Virus record (IMG/VR): IMGVR_UViG_3300017991_003139
Span: 1-26,396 of that record
Source of the DNA: a virus
DNA length: 26,396 nucleotides
Reading direction: 5' to 3' (one strand)
Below the pieces are notes generated by a model. It was not told the DNA's origin. It saw only the letters and a program-made list of their open reading frames with translations, and ran no database searches. A program made the translations under genes and the position numbers. Below are positions 8,371 to 17,825 of the stretch, piece after piece. Within the stretch, counting starts at the first letter, position 1. Each line of letters opens with the position of its first letter.

Positions 8371-9770
8371 TGGTAGATTTTACAGTTGAATTGTATTCTG
8401 GTCAATCTGCTACTAAACGGATGACTATCACTAGAGATTCAAGAGTCAGCGGAAATATTAACTATTTTAATTTTATTAAATCCAATGACACTATGTATCA
8501 GACTGGTGTTGTTAAATTATATAACATTAAAGAAGAGCCAGTAATAAATGATAAAGTCACAATTGATATTAATGGTACTAATAAATTCACTGGATATGTC
8601 AGAGCAGTTGATAGGGTATTAGAAAAGAGTGATACTAGAGTAGTTCGTCTGATAGGCAAAACATATGATTTATGGAGAGAACCTATTGCTAGTGGCAATG
8701 CGGAATATGGCAATGATTACACAAGTAACATAATTAAAGACATATTAGATACATATACAAGTATTGATACTACTCTTATGCCAACAGATTCAGGTCAGAT
8801 TATTAGTGGTAAGAGAACTTATCTATATTTCTCTGTTGGAGATGCAATAGAAACTGTATCTGAATATGATGATTATAGATTCTTTATAGATAAGGATGAT
8901 AAGTTTCATTATTATAAGCCATCAACTAATCAAAAAACCATAACCGAAAGTAATCTTATAAAAGTAAAAGATATCAAAAAGAATGATAAGGATATATGGA
9001 ATCATATCATTGTTGTTGGTTCTGGGAATATAGTTTCACAGGTTTCTAACCAAACAAGTATAGATACTTATGGTAAATACTTAAAGATAATTAGAGATTA
9101 TAATATAAATAAAAGCGGAGATGCTACATCATTAGCTAATAAATATCTTACAGAATATGCTACTCCAGTCTATGAAGGAACTATATTAATAGATGGAGAT
9201 GAAACTTTAGATTTAGAACAAGAAGTTGAACTTAGTTTTACAAATTTAAATATAACTGGTAATCATGAAATAACTAGCTTAAAGCATAAATTTGACGAGA
9301 TGGGATTTACAACAGAGTTAAGATTTGGAAGAGCACCATTTAATCCATCAATAGATGTTAAAAATTTAAATATTAGGATGGTAAAGTCTGAGAAAAAAAT
9401 AACTGAAATTCAAGGAACTAGCTATACTAGAAATTCAACAATGCCATCAGTTAATGTTACTATAAGTGCATTTCCTACATATTATGATGTTCCAGCTACG
9501 AATGACCAGTTGATTACATTAGTACATCATATAAAATTAAGTGGTAATACTGGTTCATCGACTATAAAACATACATGTTGGGATGGGTCATCAGTGTATT
9601 ACTTTAGTGGTCAGGTACAATTAATTAATAATAATGCTGGTGTCATGGAAGAAAGACGTTCAATCACATTCTTAGCTAAAGCAGGTTCACAATGGCATAT
9701 TAGTCGTTTAACTACAAGTGGTAATGTATCTACAAAAGCAACAATAGTTAATTTGACGGTGAATGGATAA
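8370..9770 (+). CDS. Baseplate / tail hub-like protein (late control D-type)
   Basis: A 466-residue protein directly after the tape measure, with TAATG overlaps on both sides. The N-terminal ~340 residues are beta-rich with 'KVTIDINGTNKFTGYVRAVDR' (two adjoining strands) and 'VRLIGKTYDLWREP', followed by 'TSNIIKDILDTYTSI' and a long run ending in 'NHEITSLKHKFDEMGFTTEL', a layout like gpD/gp27-type hub proteins that form the ring capping the tube. The last ~120 residues ('MPSVNVTISAFPTYYDVPAT…VSTKATIVNLTVNG') look like a separate beta-sandwich, perhaps for carbohydrate or fibre attachment. Role follows from position and these patterns; no single motif proves it. Confidence 0.65.
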   Translation: MVDFTVELYSGQSATKRMTITRDSRVSGNINYFNFIKSNDTMYQTGVVKLYNIKEEPVINDKVTIDINGTNKFTGYVRAVDRVLEKSDTRVVRLIGKTYDLWREPIASGNAEYGNDYTSNIIKDILDTYTSIDTTLMPTDSGQIISGKRTYLYFSVGDAIETVSEYDDYRFFIDKDDKFHYYKPSTNQKTITESNLIKVKDIKKNDKDIWNHIIVVGSGNIVSQVSNQTSIDTYGKYLKIIRDYNINKSGDATSLANKYLTEYATPVYEGTILIDGDETLDLEQEVELSFTNLNITGNHEITSLKHKFDEMGFTTELRFGRAPFNPSIDVKNLNIRMVKSEKKITEIQGTSYTRNSTMPSVNVTISAFPTYYDVPATNDQLITLVHHIKLSGNTGSSTIKHTCWDGSSVYYFSGQVQLINNNAGVMEERRSITFLAKAGSQWHISRLTTSGNVSTKATIVNLTVNG

Positions 9771-9979
9771 TGATAAGCAAGATTTGTACAAAGTGCAAAA
9801 AAGAATATCCAGCAACAGTGGAATATTTCTCAAAACATCCAGAAACAAAAGATGGTCTTAAATCGCACTGTAAGTATTGTAGGAGAAGGGCACAAAAAGA
9901 ATATTATAATGAAAATATAAAACATAGATTTATGGTAAATCAAATTGTAGAACAAGTATATCATAATAGTGGTGATTAA
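9770..9979 (+). CDS. Mini zinc-finger protein (CxxC…CxxC)
   Basis: A 69-residue protein starting in the previous stop codon (TAATG). Cys pairs 'CTKCKKEYP' and 'CKYCRRR' about 24 residues apart form one zinc-binding site; the 'FSKHPETKDGLKSHCKYC' pattern and following 'AQKEYYNENIKH' resemble the zinc-ribbon start of many phage HNH/endonuclease VII-like proteins, but no nuclease motif follows, so it is not a complete nuclease. Its end overlaps the next gene by 11 bases. It may be a DNA- or RNA-binding accessory; its place inside the tail operon is unusual. Confidence 0.7.
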   Translation: MISKICTKCKKEYPATVEYFSKHPETKDGLKSHCKYCRRRAQKEYYNENIKHRFMVNQIVEQVYHNSGD

Positions 9980-10373
9980 AATTTCTCATACTAAAGCTCT
10001 AAATATATATTACAGTGGTCAGGTTGTTTCTGGTAATACAAATTATATTACTGTAAAGTGTTCTGATTGGACTGATGATAAGTGGACTGTATCTTTAACT
10101 TTGGTTATGAATACATCTGATAGAAATACATTATTTGATAATATAACTCCAGGTGCATATAGGCAATTATTTGAAGTATTAGCAGATAAGTATTTTGCAG
10201 ATACAACATTCACATCTGGCAATACATTAATACTTAACCCTGTATCTGGAAGTAAACTACATGATATGTATGATGATACAACTATAGCTGTTAAATCTAT
10301 AGATGATTATCCCACAGGTAGTAAGAATCCTAATGATATCTGGGGAGTTAAATTAGTAGGAGTGAAGTTATAA
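9969..10373 (+). CDS. Small tail protein, paralogue of the C-terminal domain of the 17162-17818 product
   Basis: Starts at one of two GTG codons (9969 or 9972) overlapping the gene before; 134 residues. It aligns with the last ~125 residues of the protein encoded at 17162-17818: L-x-I-Y-Y start, 'CSDWTDD' against 'CNDWRTH', 'ITPGAYRQLFEVLAD' against 'IKPGGVKKLMEVLGE', and 'ADTTFTSGNTLILNPV' against 'VDTTYNGGNTLKFTPV'. The two copies bracket the giant adhesin gene. Most likely a distal tail or fibre-adaptor protein; not recognised beyond this. Confidence 0.7.
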   Translation: MVIKISHTKALNIYYSGQVVSGNTNYITVKCSDWTDDKWTVSLTLVMNTSDRNTLFDNITPGAYRQLFEVLADKYFADTTFTSGNTLILNPVSGSKLHDMYDDTTIAVKSIDDYPTGSKNPNDIWGVKLVGVKL

Positions 10374-10519
10374 TGAGTAAAAAATGTTGTGGAAAAGAAA
10401 TGGATGAATACTATTCAGTTTTTATTTGTCATGATTGTGGTAAACAAAAGTGGAAGAAGTTTGCTATAGATTATGCTAAGGATTTACAGAAACGTATGAA
10501 TAAGCCTGAAACTAAGTAA
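10373..10519 (+). CDS. 48-residue zinc-ribbon mini-protein
   Basis: A short gene whose ATG lies in the previous stop codon (TAATG). The product begins 'MSKKCCGKEMDEYYSVFICHDCGKQKWKKF'—split here as MSKKCCGKEMDEYYSV and FICHDCGKQKWKKF—giving a CC pair and a CxxC pair that could bind one zinc, followed by a basic helix. The overlap, intact frame and Cys spacing support it as real. Function unknown. It is followed by a 76-base gap with motif copy B. Confidence 0.65.
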   Translation: MSKKCCGKEMDEYYSVFICHDCGKQKWKKFAIDYAKDLQKRMNKPETK

Positions 10520-10544
10520 GTCTGGTATATTTACATTCATGAGA

Positions 10545-10571
10545 CTTAAAACTTCTCAGAATGGCTTAAAA
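10545..10571 (+). promoter_or_regulatory. Repeated 20-bp-spaced motif, copy B, upstream of adhesin gene
   Basis: CTTAAAA at 10545 and again at 10565, exactly 20 bp apart, with CTCAGAATGG between. The adhesin ATG is at 10596 with a GAGGTTT ribosome-binding site in between. Same layout as copies A, C and D. Confidence 0.45.
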
Positions 10572-10595
10572 TCAATATTATGAGGTTTAAAGAAA

Positions 10596-13500
10596 ATGTG
10601 GTTAGTAGTAGGATTAGTAGCATTCCTAGTATCTATTCTATTTGTAGGATGGGTATTTCAGGAAGAGATTAAGAAAGCATGGAAGAATAACAAAAAGAAA
10701 ATCGTAGCTGTAGCTATGGCTTCCTCTGCTGCATCAGGTGGCTTAATGATGCTTCCAGATAGTGCATTAGAGGATATGGAGATGACTCTTATAGATTCAT
10801 TAGATGTCTATGAGAAGTTTGGTTTTGATGTGGACAAAATAGAAAAACCGTATATATATGAGAAAGAAATATTATGCGAAGGACATATGCCTTTTGTTGT
10901 ACAACTAAATTTATCGTCTGATATATATATGGATAAAGCAGATTCTAGTAATTTACTTAGAACTACCCAAGATTATGATAAAGTCTCTTTTAAAAATAAA
11001 TTACTTATTGATGATTTTGAATATAAAATATTAGTAAAGAAGGATTATTCGTATGACATTCCAGTATATGAAGAGGTAGAGAAAAAAATATCTATATTTA
11101 ATAATACTACCCAGAAATCAGAATTTATACTAAAAACAGAAGAGATTGTTACTGACTACGAAACAATTGAAGATTACAAATATGTTTGGGAAGATTTATC
11201 TAGCTATGAACAATTATTAAAATCTAAAAATGCATTAGTAATTGATATTGTTGGATATACTAAAGCTCAAATTGGTAAACGTAAAGTAGATATTATTCCA
11301 ACACTTAGTTTTGAAAAACAAGCTAAAACATTCCCACAGTATGCGTGGTGGAATTCAAACTGGTTATTTTATAAATCTATTACATGGGATACTTCACAAA
11401 TTCCAAGTGAATTACATAATGTACCTATCCTTATTAATATTACTGACACAGATTTAAGAGATAATGCTCAAGCTGATGGTGGAGATATTGCTTTTGTCAC
11501 ACATGATAATTTAACACAATATTATCATGAAATTGAAGAATATGATTCTACAACTGGATATTTAGCTGCATGGGTCAACGTCACATCGATAAATACAACC
11601 ATACCAATTATTGGAATGTATTATGGGAATGCAGGTGCAGCAGACCAATGGGATGCAGCAAATACATGGAATGATAACTATTCTTGTGTATTACATATGA
11701 ACCAAGACCCAACAGGTGGTGCTGATACATTTACTGATAGTACAGGAAGTGGTAATGATGGTACTCCTGTAAACTTAGATGCTGCTGATTCAATTACTGG
11801 TATTGCATCTAATTGTATTAACTTTGATGGTGGTGGAGAAAGATTATCTCTTGATTCAAGTGCTGCTACATTCGGTACTTATGATAAAGGAACTTTTGAA
11901 TGTTGGGGATTACCTGATGCTGATTCAGGTTATTATTATACTTTAAATGATTATGATGATGCAGCAGATTATATATATCATGCCATTCGTGCATCTAATG
12001 ATTATGTTACTGCTGATATAGGTGATGGGGGGAGTTGGCGATTTGATGGTGATACAGATGTTGCTACTGGAAAGTTTGTACATGTTGTAGGTGGTAGTTA
12101 TGGAAATGGTGTTGGTAATAATTTCCTTTATACTGATGGATTGGAAAATTCACTAACATTTTTACAAGGTTCTAATGATGGTACTCATTGGGATGATACA
12201 GATGGTGGAGAGGATACATTTTCATTAGGTGGATTATATCGTGCTTCACCAATTTGGAGTACAATTACAATTGATGAGTTTAGGGTATCCACAACTGTTA
12301 GAAGTGCTGATTATTATTTATTACTATACAATAATGGGGCTAATGCAAGTGATGGGGGATTTTACACTTTAGGTTATGAGATAGGATTTGGTTTCACAAA
12401 TGAAAGTCCAACAGATGATAGTACAAATCAACAAATAATACCTAGAGTAAGTATAGACGTTGAAGAAAGTACAGGAGCATCATTTGATTTAACATTCGCA
12501 TCTAACTATTCTGGTTCATGGACAAACTATCAAACAAATACATCATGTTCTAACGGAACATATACTTGGGACTTTACAGGTGCAAATGTTTGTTTACAAT
12601 CATATTGGTGGAAAGTATATAAAGATAACGGTACAGATAATGTTACAAGTAGAATATATAAATTTACAACTGGACCTGCTCCATCAGTACAAGAGTTAAT
12701 AAGTCCACAAAATGAAAGTATATGGATAGATTTTAGTCCAACATGCACAGTAAATGTAACTGCTAACCCATATTTTGATAGTGTAAATGTTTCCTTTTCA
12801 TCTAATTATTCAGGAAGTTGGATAACATATAAGACAGATACATATGTTACAGTAGATACAACATCTAGTTGGGACTTTACAGGTGCAAGTGACGGATTAA
12901 CTACATATTGGTGGAAAGTAATAACATCTAATGGAACATATTCAAATACATATATTTATCACTTTACAACAAAAGAAGATATAAGTGATTGGCAATATTA
13001 CAAACAATTTGATATATGTGATGGAAATAATTCTAATTATAACTTATTAATAAATGTAACTAATAGTAGTGGTGGCGATATTAATTGTGAAAGTCATGCT
13101 CAAGCTGATTTCGATGATATTAGATTTTATAGAGATGATACAACATCTAATTTGTCATACTATATTAGTGAAGTTTCAAATAGTAACTATGCTATATTTA
13201 TAGTTACTTTGCCTACAGATATAACAGTTAATGATACATTAAGAATTTATTATGGATATGTTGGCACAGGAAATATTAGTGAAGACGACAGAATCTATGA
13301 AGGTACACTGTTACATAGTGATGATTTTTCTACTGACCCAAGTTTATCTGGTAGTGGACAGGATTGGTATATAGGTATTAATGGGACTAATAGCACAACA
13401 GGATTAAATTGGATATTTGATTATGAACAATTAGATGGAACATATAATTCATTTGGTCCTTATGGCAAATTATACCTTCAAAATACCACTGAGAGTGATG

Positions 13501-16500
13501 ATACAGGATTATATTTACATGATGACTTAGATACAGATGGTAGTGAAGGTTGGTCATTTGGAGATACTGGTGGGAGTGAAACATCCACATGGAAGGGATA
13601 TTACCAAGATGAATGGTATACAATTCAAGCTAAATCATCAGGCATTGGAACTGCACAAGGTGAATGGTTTCATGCAAATTCTACAGGAGAGAATTATACA
13701 ACTGGTGGCACATTTAATGTAGTGAGTCATAATGTATTTGACCGTATTCACTTCCATTTAGATGATTCTGGTGGTGGTTTTTCTTTGGTAACTGGAGAAT
13801 GGGACAATACAAATGAGGATATTCATTTCCGTTGGGAACGAACTGATTTATCTTTATATCAAGAATATAGATTTGATAATCTATATGTTTATGATATATT
13901 AACAACGTATGTATGTAATGTACAAAATGAGATAAATACTAAAACTCCAAATTTAGATTCTCCCTCTCCAGCAAATAATTCAATAGGTGCATCAATAGAC
14001 ACAGATTTAGGAGTTTCTATTACACACCCCCTAGGCATATCTAACGATATAGAATATAGAACAAATGCATCTGGAAGTTGGGAAACTATTGATACAGCTA
14101 CTAATATCGTTAATGGTAGTTCATCAATAACAACATCTGGTTACTTCACTGAATATAATACTAAGTATTGGTGGAGTGCCAATGCAAGTGATGTTGACGG
14201 ATATTGGGATAATGAAACTTATAATTTTATTACAGAGTTCAATACAACTGGATACAATTATAATGAAATAATTACAATTGACTCAACTTATGTAGATGCA
14301 GATATTACTGATTTTGTAGTACCAGTAGAAATAAATCATACGATATCACAGTATTGCGATAGCGGCAATTCTATCCTATTTACAACATCATCAGGAGGAT
14401 TACTTTATCATGATTTAGAATTCTTTAGTGATAATGTACCATCATATTGTCATGTTAGAATCCCTGCATCAGAAACAATTACATCAGCTAGTGATTATAC
14501 ATTTAAATTATATTTTAATAATAGTAATGCAGTATCAACTGCAAATGCAACTGAAGTTTGGGAGAATTATGAGATGGTTTATCATTTCTCTGAAGCATCA
14601 GGAGATATTATTGATAAAACAGGCAATACATACAATGCTACTGTTGCTTACAATCCAACATATAGAGCAGGAGGACAATTTGGTTATTCTATGGACTTTG
14701 ATGGTTCTGAAGACTTTTGTGCAATACAAAATAAATCATACTCATCTACAACACTATCAGATATGTTAGTTCTTGCCATAGTTAAAAGTGAAACTACATT
14801 TACTGGAACTGTAAGAGAGGTATTTTCATTTGATGAAAGTGATTACTATAGTATATCTACAGACAGTGATAGTGAACATCCTATATGGACTACAGAAAAT
14901 GATGCATTGGAGGGAGATGAAGACGTTACAAATAATACATGGGTAACATTAACAGGTGTATTTAATTCAGGAACGAGATATTTGTATATTAATGAATATC
15001 AAAATCAAAGTGATGTTGTTGCAAATACATTTGGTAGTGGTAATACAAGATATGGCTTTATTGCAGAGGGGTCTGATGCAACATCGTTTAATGGAACTAT
15101 AAGTAACACTCCATTTAATGGTAAGATTGATGAGATTATAGTTAGAGAATCAATTCCATCTGAATTGGATGCTTGGGTGAAACTTAAACATAATCTTTAT
15201 AATGGTAATGCAATCTCTGGTGTGGATAATACATGGGGAGAGCCAGTATTGAATAGTGCTTCTCCATCAAACGGTACAACATGTGTAGAATATGCAGTTG
15301 ATATTACTGTTGATATATCTGACCCAGATAATGAGAATATGGATGTTCATATATTTTCAAACTACACAGATGCAGAATGGATAGAAGTTGCAACAATAAA
15401 TGATGTAACAGATGGCGAATATACTGCTACTGACATAACAGAATTTAGTAATTCTGATACAAAATACTGGTATGCAGTCAATGTTAGTGATGCAACTGGA
15501 AATTCATTAAATGAGACTAGATATTTTACTACAGCAGATAATCAAGCAGTTAACACATATTATCCTAGTAATACTTCAACTGACATAGATTATTTACCTA
15601 CATTATTCTTTAATGTAACATCGACTTGTGATGTGGATGCTAGTGTTAGTTTTTATGAAAATACAACAGGAAGTTGGGTATTGATAGAAACTGATACTGG
15701 AATTAACTCTGGTAATGGAGCAAGTTGTACATACGATGAGGTATTAGAAGGAGATACTATGTATTGGTGGAAAGTTGTTGTTGATAATGGGTATGATGAT
15801 ACTACAACTTATATTTATCATTTCACAACTACAGCAAATCCAACTGCTGAAGTTAGTTATCCAACACATCAAACAATGGATGTAGAAAAATCCCCGACAG
15901 TATCAGTGTGGGCTAATGAATCTGATGGGAGGGATTTAAAAGTTACATTTTATAGATGGACAGGTGCAAGTTATTCACAATCCCAAGTAAATGATTCTGT
16001 TTCAAGTGGCACATTAGTAGAATGGATTTACGCAGAAGCCAATACAGCAGATACATTATATAACTGGTCAGTAAAGGTACAAGCATATGAGGATACTACA
16101 TTGTGTGGATATATACAAGTATATAAAGAATTTACAACTGCTGAAGCTCCTGTAATTGATAGTTATGTTCCTTCTGATGGAACATGGTATTGGAGTGTAA
16201 AGCCAGTATATTTCAATGTAACAATTTCTGACCCTAGTGGTTTAACAATGGATATTGAATTACATAATGGTAGTGGCTTTACAGATTTATTCAACTCATC
16301 ATCTAGTGTTAGTAATGGAACAGTTAGTCATACAAATAATACTTGGGTAGATGACTATGACACAATACATTGGTCAATATCTGTTGTAAATTCGAAAGGA
16401 TTTTATACTAATGATACAACTCCATATTTCTATAGGGGAAGAGCAGCGAGTGCATTATTTACATCAACTAACTTACCTGTAACAAATACTCCAGTTAGTT

Positions 16501-17162
16501 TTACAGATTCGTCAACAAATGCTACATCATGGGATTGGGACTTTGGTGATGCAAACACATCAACTAATCAAAATCCTAATAATAATTATAGTTATATGGG
16601 AAATTATACAGTAAATTTAACTATTAATGATGGGGAAACATATTGGCAAACTGTATATTATGAAACTTATATTTATATAGGATATAACCAAACAATAAGT
16701 AGTGGAGAAGATTACTTTATTTGGATGGGAAATACATCCACAATTACAGATATTAATACAACTATCGGAACTTCTAATTATACTTATTATTGGGATGGAA
16801 GTACATGGAATAATACAGGAACACTTTCAGTTCCACAGTTTAGTGTACTTAAGAAAAATAATTCATGGACTGCATCATTTAGAACTCCTGCTAATCACAC
16901 AGTAGATTATTCTGCTAAAAGAAATGTATCACTCAGTACAGGATGGAATGTTGAAGTATGGACTAATAATACTGCATCTACAACGAAAAGTATTTCAACT
17001 GGAATTCCACAATCAGTTCCAGAATTTGTATCATATTGGGATGGTTCAGCATGGGTAAATTATATTGCAACTAAATCACCTGATAGCTATAGTAGAACTG
17101 TTAATTTATATGATATCATCATTATTGCTATGGATGATAGTGACCATTGGGTGGAGATATAA
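10596..17162 (+). CDS. Giant adhesin-like surface protein (DUF2341, LamG-like, FN3-like, PKD)
   Basis: 2188 residues. The N-terminus has a strong hydrophobic segment (about 2-20), a Lys-rich loop and a weaker hydrophobic stretch (about 38-55), so it may be membrane anchored. Residues about 250-350 are DUF2341 ('WWNSNWLFYKSITWD', 'IGMYYGNAGA'), followed by a LamG/ConA-like domain (about 355-595). FN3-like repeats ending in 'YWWKV…FTT' occupy about 600-795; a second DUF2341 ('WQYYKQFDICDG') starts near 798, an FN3-like unit near 1109, and a third DUF2341 plus LamG-like domain near 1220-1545. Four more FN3-like units follow to about 1950, then a PKD domain ('SWDWDFGD', near 1979) and a Trp/Asn-rich C-terminus. 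Dozens of NxS/T sequons are visible. Role inferred: receptor binding on the virion, or a virus-made host surface protein. Confidence 0.85.
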   Translation: MWLVVGLVAFLVSILFVGWVFQEEIKKAWKNNKKKIVAVAMASSAASGGLMMLPDSALEDMEMTLIDSLDVYEKFGFDVDKIEKPYIYEKEILCEGHMPFVVQLNLSSDIYMDKADSSNLLRTTQDYDKVSFKNKLLIDDFEYKILVKKDYSYDIPVYEEVEKKISIFNNTTQKSEFILKTEEIVTDYETIEDYKYVWEDLSSYEQLLKSKNALVIDIVGYTKAQIGKRKVDIIPTLSFEKQAKTFPQYAWWNSNWLFYKSITWDTSQIPSELHNVPILINITDTDLRDNAQADGGDIAFVTHDNLTQYYHEIEEYDSTTGYLAAWVNVTSINTTIPIIGMYYGNAGAADQWDAANTWNDNYSCVLHMNQDPTGGADTFTDSTGSGNDGTPVNLDAADSITGIASNCINFDGGGERLSLDSSAATFGTYDKGTFECWGLPDADSGYYYTLNDYDDAADYIYHAIRASNDYVTADIGDGGSWRFDGDTDVATGKFVHVVGGSYGNGVGNNFLYTDGLENSLTFLQGSNDGTHWDDTDGGEDTFSLGGLYRASPIWSTITIDEFRVSTTVRSADYYLLLYNNGANASDGGFYTLGYEIGFGFTNESPTDDSTNQQIIPRVSIDVEESTGASFDLTFASNYSGSWTNYQTNTSCSNGTYTWDFTGANVCLQSYWWKVYKDNGTDNVTSRIYKFTTGPAPSVQELISPQNESIWIDFSPTCTVNVTANPYFDSVNVSFSSNYSGSWITYKTDTYVTVDTTSSWDFTGASDGLTTYWWKVITSNGTYSNTYIYHFTTKEDISDWQYYKQFDICDGNNSNYNLLINVTNSSGGDINCESHAQADFDDIRFYRDDTTSNLSYYISEVSNSNYAIFIVTLPTDITVNDTLRIYYGYVGTGNISEDDRIYEGTLLHSDDFSTDPSLSGSGQDWYIGINGTNSTTGLNWIFDYEQLDGTYNSFGPYGKLYLQNTTESDDTGLYLHDDLDTDGSEGWSFGDTGGSETSTWKGYYQDEWYTIQAKSSGIGTAQGEWFHANSTGENYTTGGTFNVVSHNVFDRIHFHLDDSGGGFSLVTGEWDNTNEDIHFRWERTDLSLYQEYRFDNLYVYDILTTYVCNVQNEINTKTPNLDSPSPANNSIGASIDTDLGVSITHPLGISNDIEYRTNASGSWETIDTATNIVNGSSSITTSGYFTEYNTKYWWSANASDVDGYWDNETYNFITEFNTTGYNYNEIITIDSTYVDADITDFVVPVEINHTISQYCDSGNSILFTTSSGGLLYHDLEFFSDNVPSYCHVRIPASETITSASDYTFKLYFNNSNAVSTANATEVWENYEMVYHFSEASGDIIDKTGNTYNATVAYNPTYRAGGQFGYSMDFDGSEDFCAIQNKSYSSTTLSDMLVLAIVKSETTFTGTVREVFSFDESDYYSISTDSDSEHPIWTTENDALEGDEDVTNNTWVTLTGVFNSGTRYLYINEYQNQSDVVANTFGSGNTRYGFIAEGSDATSFNGTISNTPFNGKIDEIIVRESIPSELDAWVKLKHNLYNGNAISGVDNTWGEPVLNSASPSNGTTCVEYAVDITVDISDPDNENMDVHIFSNYTDAEWIEVATINDVTDGEYTATDITEFSNSDTKYWYAVNVSDATGNSLNETRYFTTADNQAVNTYYPSNTSTDIDYLPTLFFNVTSTCDVDASVSFYENTTGSWVLIETDTGINSGNGASCTYDEVLEGDTMYWWKVVVDNGYDDTTTYIYHFTTTANPTAEVSYPTHQTMDVEKSPTVSVWANESDGRDLKVTFYRWTGASYSQSQVNDSVSSGTLVEWIYAEANTADTLYNWSVKVQAYEDTTLCGYIQVYKEFTTAEAPVIDSYVPSDGTWYWSVKPVYFNVTISDPSGLTMDIELHNGSGFTDLFNSSSSVSNGTVSHTNNTWVDDYDTIHWSISVVNSKGFYTNDTTPYFYRGRAASALFTSTNLPVTNTPVSFTDSSTNATSWDWDFGDANTSTNQNPNNNYSYMGNYTVNLTINDGETYWQTVYYETYIYIGYNQTISSGEDYFIWMGNTSTITDINTTIGTSNYTYYWDGSTWNNTGTLSVPQFSVLKKNNSWTASFRTPANHTVDYSAKRNVSLSTGWNVEVWTNNTASTTKSISTGIPQSVPEFVSYWDGSAWVNYIATKSPDSYSRTVNLYDIIIIAMDDSDHWVEI

Positions 17163-17818
17163 TGACAACTCCATTTCCATTTCCAGCGTATGGGAATGTC
17201 AATGATAATAATGGAAATCCTAAATCTGGACTAACAGTTACATTTTATGCTCCTGCTGGTCAGGTATCAGCTACTACAGATGCAAATGGTTACTTTCAAG
17301 CAGATTTACAAAGTATAGCTAGTGATGGAGATACAATATATGTTTCTGGAAATACTTCTAATTATTTTGGCTCTTCAAGTTATGTTTTAGATGTTAATGA
17401 CTTATCACATGATTTTTCATTTGATTTAGATAAAGAATATACAGATTTAAAGATATATTATGGGAGTGGTCTTAGTAGCTATGTTAGAGTATGGTGCAAT
17501 GATTGGAGAACGCACAATAAGGAATTATCTATCACAACAGTCCTATCAAAAGCCCAATTAGATAATATACGGGATAATATAAAACCTGGAGGAGTTAAGA
17601 AACTCATGGAAGTATTGGGTGAGATTACATATGTTGATACTACATATAATGGAGGGAACACATTAAAATTTACTCCTGTGGATATAGACAGTTCTGATTT
17701 AGCTACATATAGAAGAGAGACAACTGCTTATGTTAAAGCTATTGCCATTTCCCCAATGGAAGGACAGCAAGAGTTCATAGTTAAATTCAATTGCTTCATA
17801 TCAGGTTCAACATGGTGA
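17162..17818 (+). CDS. Tail/fibre protein: carboxypeptidase-regulatory-like domain plus small-tail-protein domain
   Basis: ATG at 17162 lies in the stop of the adhesin gene (TAATG) and has GGTGGAGAT before it; a longer frame from TTG at 17147 is less likely. Of 218 residues, about 5-60 form a transthyretin-like repeat ('GNVNDNNGNPKSGLTVTFYAP', 'TTDANGYFQADL') as used in surface proteins. From about 95 to the end it is a paralogue of the protein at 9969-10373 ('LKIYYGSG', 'CNDWRTHNKELSITT', 'VDTTYNGGNTLKFTPV'). It probably joins the adhesin to the tail or forms part of the fibre. Only 7 bases separate it from glmS. Confidence 0.75.
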   Translation: MTTPFPFPAYGNVNDNNGNPKSGLTVTFYAPAGQVSATTDANGYFQADLQSIASDGDTIYVSGNTSNYFGSSSYVLDVNDLSHDFSFDLDKEYTDLKIYYGSGLSSYVRVWCNDWRTHNKELSITTVLSKAQLDNIRDNIKPGGVKKLMEVLGEITYVDTTYNGGNTLKFTPVDIDSSDLATYRRETTAYVKAIAISPMEGQQEFIVKFNCFISGSTW

Positions 17819-17825
17819 TATTCTT

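Noticed and set aside
9770-9979. HNH or endonuclease VII nuclease
   Set aside because: Only the zinc-binding N-terminal pattern is present; the catalytic His/Asn residues and their region are missing.
14428-14769. 113-codon + strand ORF within the adhesin gene
   Set aside because: Out-of-frame shadow rich in Ile/Met/His/Gln, with no ribosome-binding site; the adhesin frame has clear domains there.
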